This document shows positions 4,833 to 6,014 of a DNA stretch of 6,014 nt, in pieces. Numbering within the stretch: position 1 is the stretch's first letter; each line of letters opens with the position of its first letter. The notes beneath the pieces were generated by a model. It had not been told where the DNA came from. It saw only the letters and a list, made by a program, of their open reading frames with translations, and searched no databases. The translations under genes and the position numbers were made by a program. This DNA is from Clostridia bacterium. Lineage in GTDB: Bacteria > CBDUZB01 > JAGLHV01. Location of the stretch: contig JAUVLC010000134.1 of the NCBI GenBank assembly GCA_030595925.1, forward strand, positions 1 through 6,014, given 5' to 3'.

Positions 4833-5252
4833 TTATTGTTTTTGCCGATCTAAATATCCCTGTAAAATTATTGCCGCAGCCACTTTATCTATTACTTTCT
4901 TTCTTCTTTTGCGAGAAAGGTCAGTGTTAATTAAAATGTTTTCTGCTGCTACAGTAGTAAGCCTCTCATCCCACAGCACAAAAGGCAAGGAAATATGTTT
5001 TTTTAATTGTTCAACAAAAGACTGCACTTCATTTCCCTTCTTCCCTGTTGACCCATCCATATTTAGCGGAAACCCCACAACTATTTTACTAATTTTGAAT
5101 TCCTTAATCAATTCCTTAAATTCTTCAATGCCTTTATTTTGGAAAAAATTTTCCGCAGAAACAACTTTTAACCCTTGAGCTATTATCCCCAAAGGGTCAC
5201 TTATTGCTAATCCAATCCTTTTTTCCCCGTAATCAATACCTAATACTCTCAA
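4833..5252 (-). CDS. ruvX: RuvX/YqgF, putative pre-16S rRNA nuclease / Holliday junction resolvase-like
   Basis: A 139-residue RNase H-fold nuclease, the usual size for the family. E. coli YqgF acts in 5' end maturation of 16S rRNA; resolvase activity has also been proposed for the family. Motifs are all present: GIDYGEKRIGLAISD at 5-19 with Asp7, VVGFPLNMDGSTG at 58-70, WDERLTT at 94-100 with Asp95/Glu96, and KVIDKVAAAIILQGYL at 119-134 with Asp122. The start is a TTG (5252-5250); no ATG lies near it in frame, the protein begins at the family's normal position, and AGAGG lies 8 nt upstream. It is followed by mltG after 4 bp and preceded by thpR at 75 bp. Confidence 0.95.
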   Translation of the reverse strand: MRVLGIDYGEKRIGLAISDPLGIIAQGLKVVSAENFFQNKGIEEFKELIKEFKISKIVVGFPLNMDGSTGKKGNEVQSFVEQLKKHISLPFVLWDERLTTVAAENILINTDLSRKRRKKVIDKVAAAIILQGYLDRQKQ

Positions 5253-5260
5253 AAATCAAA

Positions 5261-5265
5261 CCTCT
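5261..5265 (-). promoter_or_regulatory. Ribosome binding site that fixes the TTG start of ruvX
   Basis: AGAGG (5265-5261) stands 8 nt before TTG at 5252. Together with the conserved protein N-terminus (RVLGIDYG), it selects TTG rather than any internal ATG. Confidence 0.6.
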
Positions 5266-5274
5266 TTTCTAATA

Positions 5275-5280
5275 ATTATA
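5275..5280 (-). promoter_or_regulatory. Possible -10 box of an internal ruvX promoter
   Basis: A perfect TATAAT (5280-5275) lies about 25 bp before the ruvX start codon. No good -35 box is found 16-18 bp upstream. In DNA this AT-rich a lone hexamer is weak evidence, but the 75-bp gap after thpR leaves room for a promoter. Confidence 0.3.
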
Positions 5281-5327
5281 CAAAATTAATCTATACCCAT
5301 TTTATCATTACGGAATAAATATTCATT

Positions 5328-5885
5328 TCATAAGCTTGTCTTTTCTAAACAAATGTGTTTTGCTCCATGGGAAAACAAACGACTTTCCATTAAAGAGACC
5401 TCTTTGACTACAATTTTCCCAAAAGAAAAATTATCAAGTTTCTTAATCTTTTGAATTAATTCATCTTTCTTTTTTAATGACCGAATCCGTCCTAAAGTAA
5501 GATGAGCAACAAATCCCCTTTTTTCTCTTTCAATGCCCGACATAAAACAAATATCCTCAACTATCCGATGTAATTGTTTTAACTTTTCCGTCTTTTCTAT
5601 CCCTATCCAAATTATACGCGGTTTAACAGAATTGGGGGAAAAACCTACTCCTTTAATTTCTATTTTAAAAGACCCAAAACCCTGAAGTGTTTTCGTTAAA
5701 TTATTTTTAATTTCCTCAACTTTATCTTTCGATACCTCCCCTAAAAATTTTAAGGTTATATGCATTGCCTCTCTTCTTATCCATCTCACATCTTCATTTA
5801 CTTTCTCCAAACTTTTTCTAACCAACAAAAAATGTTCTTTCTTTTCTTCCGATAATTCAATAGCAACAAAAATCCTCATTCTCAT
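5328..5885 (-). CDS. thpR: RNA 2',3'-cyclic phosphodiesterase (ThpR/LigT family)
   Basis: A 185-residue 2H phosphoesterase, the usual length. It opens 2',3'-cyclic phosphates at RNA ends, and relatives also ligate tRNA halves in vitro. Both catalytic H-x-T-L motifs are present: HITLKFLGE at 42-50 and HLTLGR at 128-133. The family N-terminus R-I-F-V-A-I-E-L, the GVGFSPN segment (79-85, usually GxFP) and SLMESRL near the end also fit. The protein is cytosolic, with no signal peptide. The start is uncertain: the sequence begins MRMR, and both ATGs (5885 and 5879) lack a good Shine-Dalgarno; most relatives begin at the second. A promoter (5954-5982) lies upstream. It is the first gene of the leftward series that continues into ruvX. 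Confidence 0.93.
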   Translation of the reverse strand: MRMRIFVAIELSEEKKEHFLLVRKSLEKVNEDVRWIRREAMHITLKFLGEVSKDKVEEIKNNLTKTLQGFGSFKIEIKGVGFSPNSVKPRIIWIGIEKTEKLKQLHRIVEDICFMSGIEREKRGFVAHLTLGRIRSLKKKDELIQKIKKLDNFSFGKIVVKEVSLMESRLFSHGAKHICLEKTSL

Positions 5886-5953
5886 CTCAACAAAATTTTG
5901 ATTTATATTAATATGTTTGTCTTCTACTTCTTTTCAATTTTTTTATTTTTTTT

Positions 5954-5982
5954 ATGATACCAATTTTATACAAAAATTGCAA
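5954..5982 (-). promoter_or_regulatory. Extended -10 sigma70-type promoter upstream of thpR
   Basis: TTGCAA (5982-5977), a 17-bp spacer, and TATCAT (5959-5954) preceded by TGG, giving an extended -10. Transcription would start near 5947 and leave a leader of about 60 nt, very A-rich. It probably serves thpR and, by read-through, ruvX, mltG and the transglycosylase gene. Confidence 0.5.
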
Positions 5983-6014
5983 CTCTTTTCCGATTTTAGT
6001 AGTGTCAAGATTTA

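Noticed and set aside
4909-5178. Plus-strand reading frame of 89 codons
   Set aside because: It is antisense to ruvX, which has all its family motifs.
6003-6008. Perfect TTGACA near the right edge
   Set aside because: No -10 box lies at the right distance downstream; the thpR promoter at 5954-5982 is the better candidate.

Overview
The window comes from an AT-rich bacterial genome. All seven protein genes I can support lie on the minus strand, so the reading order runs from high to low coordinates. A lipoprotein-type lytic transglycosylase and a secretion-sorting (FlgD-like/Type A) domain point to a diderm (outer-membrane) bacterium. The repeat-rich intergenic DNA and the free-standing sorting domain resemble genomes of uncultured candidate phyla (Omnitrophota-like or similar). 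That placement is an impression, not something the sequence proves.

Right part (5954 down to 2477): a sigma70-like promoter precedes thpR (2',3'-cyclic RNA phosphodiesterase). It is followed by ruvX/yqgF (TTG start), mltG (endolytic transglycosylase, 4 bp after ruvX) and a MltD-like lipoprotein with an SLT domain and C-terminal LysM. The last two both cleave peptidoglycan glycan strands by the lytic transglycosylase reaction, so the right half reads as a housekeeping RNA/DNA-metabolism plus cell-wall-remodelling cluster. A DJ-1/PfpI-family protein (1850-2365) follows.

Middle (1105-1839): a clear promoter (TTGACG-17-TATACT) and a very strong Shine-Dalgarno drive a small, very basic protein made of two 39-residue repeats and a lysine-rich tail like that of histone H1. 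Its gene ends at a strong hairpin terminator. Immediately after that terminator lies a second promoter (TTGACA-16-TATATT) with no open reading frame behind it. About 130 nt further on come two successive terminator hairpins. The RNA between can fold into an H-type pseudoknot, so this looks like an independent small non-coding RNA gene of no family I recognise. It is the most interesting item here.

Left part (1-1104): about 600 bp of gene-free DNA is a mosaic of different degenerate short-period repeats, interleaved with copies of a 43-49 bp GC-richer element. A third copy of that element lies just past a 120-residue secreted protein that consists only of a signal peptide and a sorting/FlgD-like domain. 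This copy appears to supply part of that gene's terminator.
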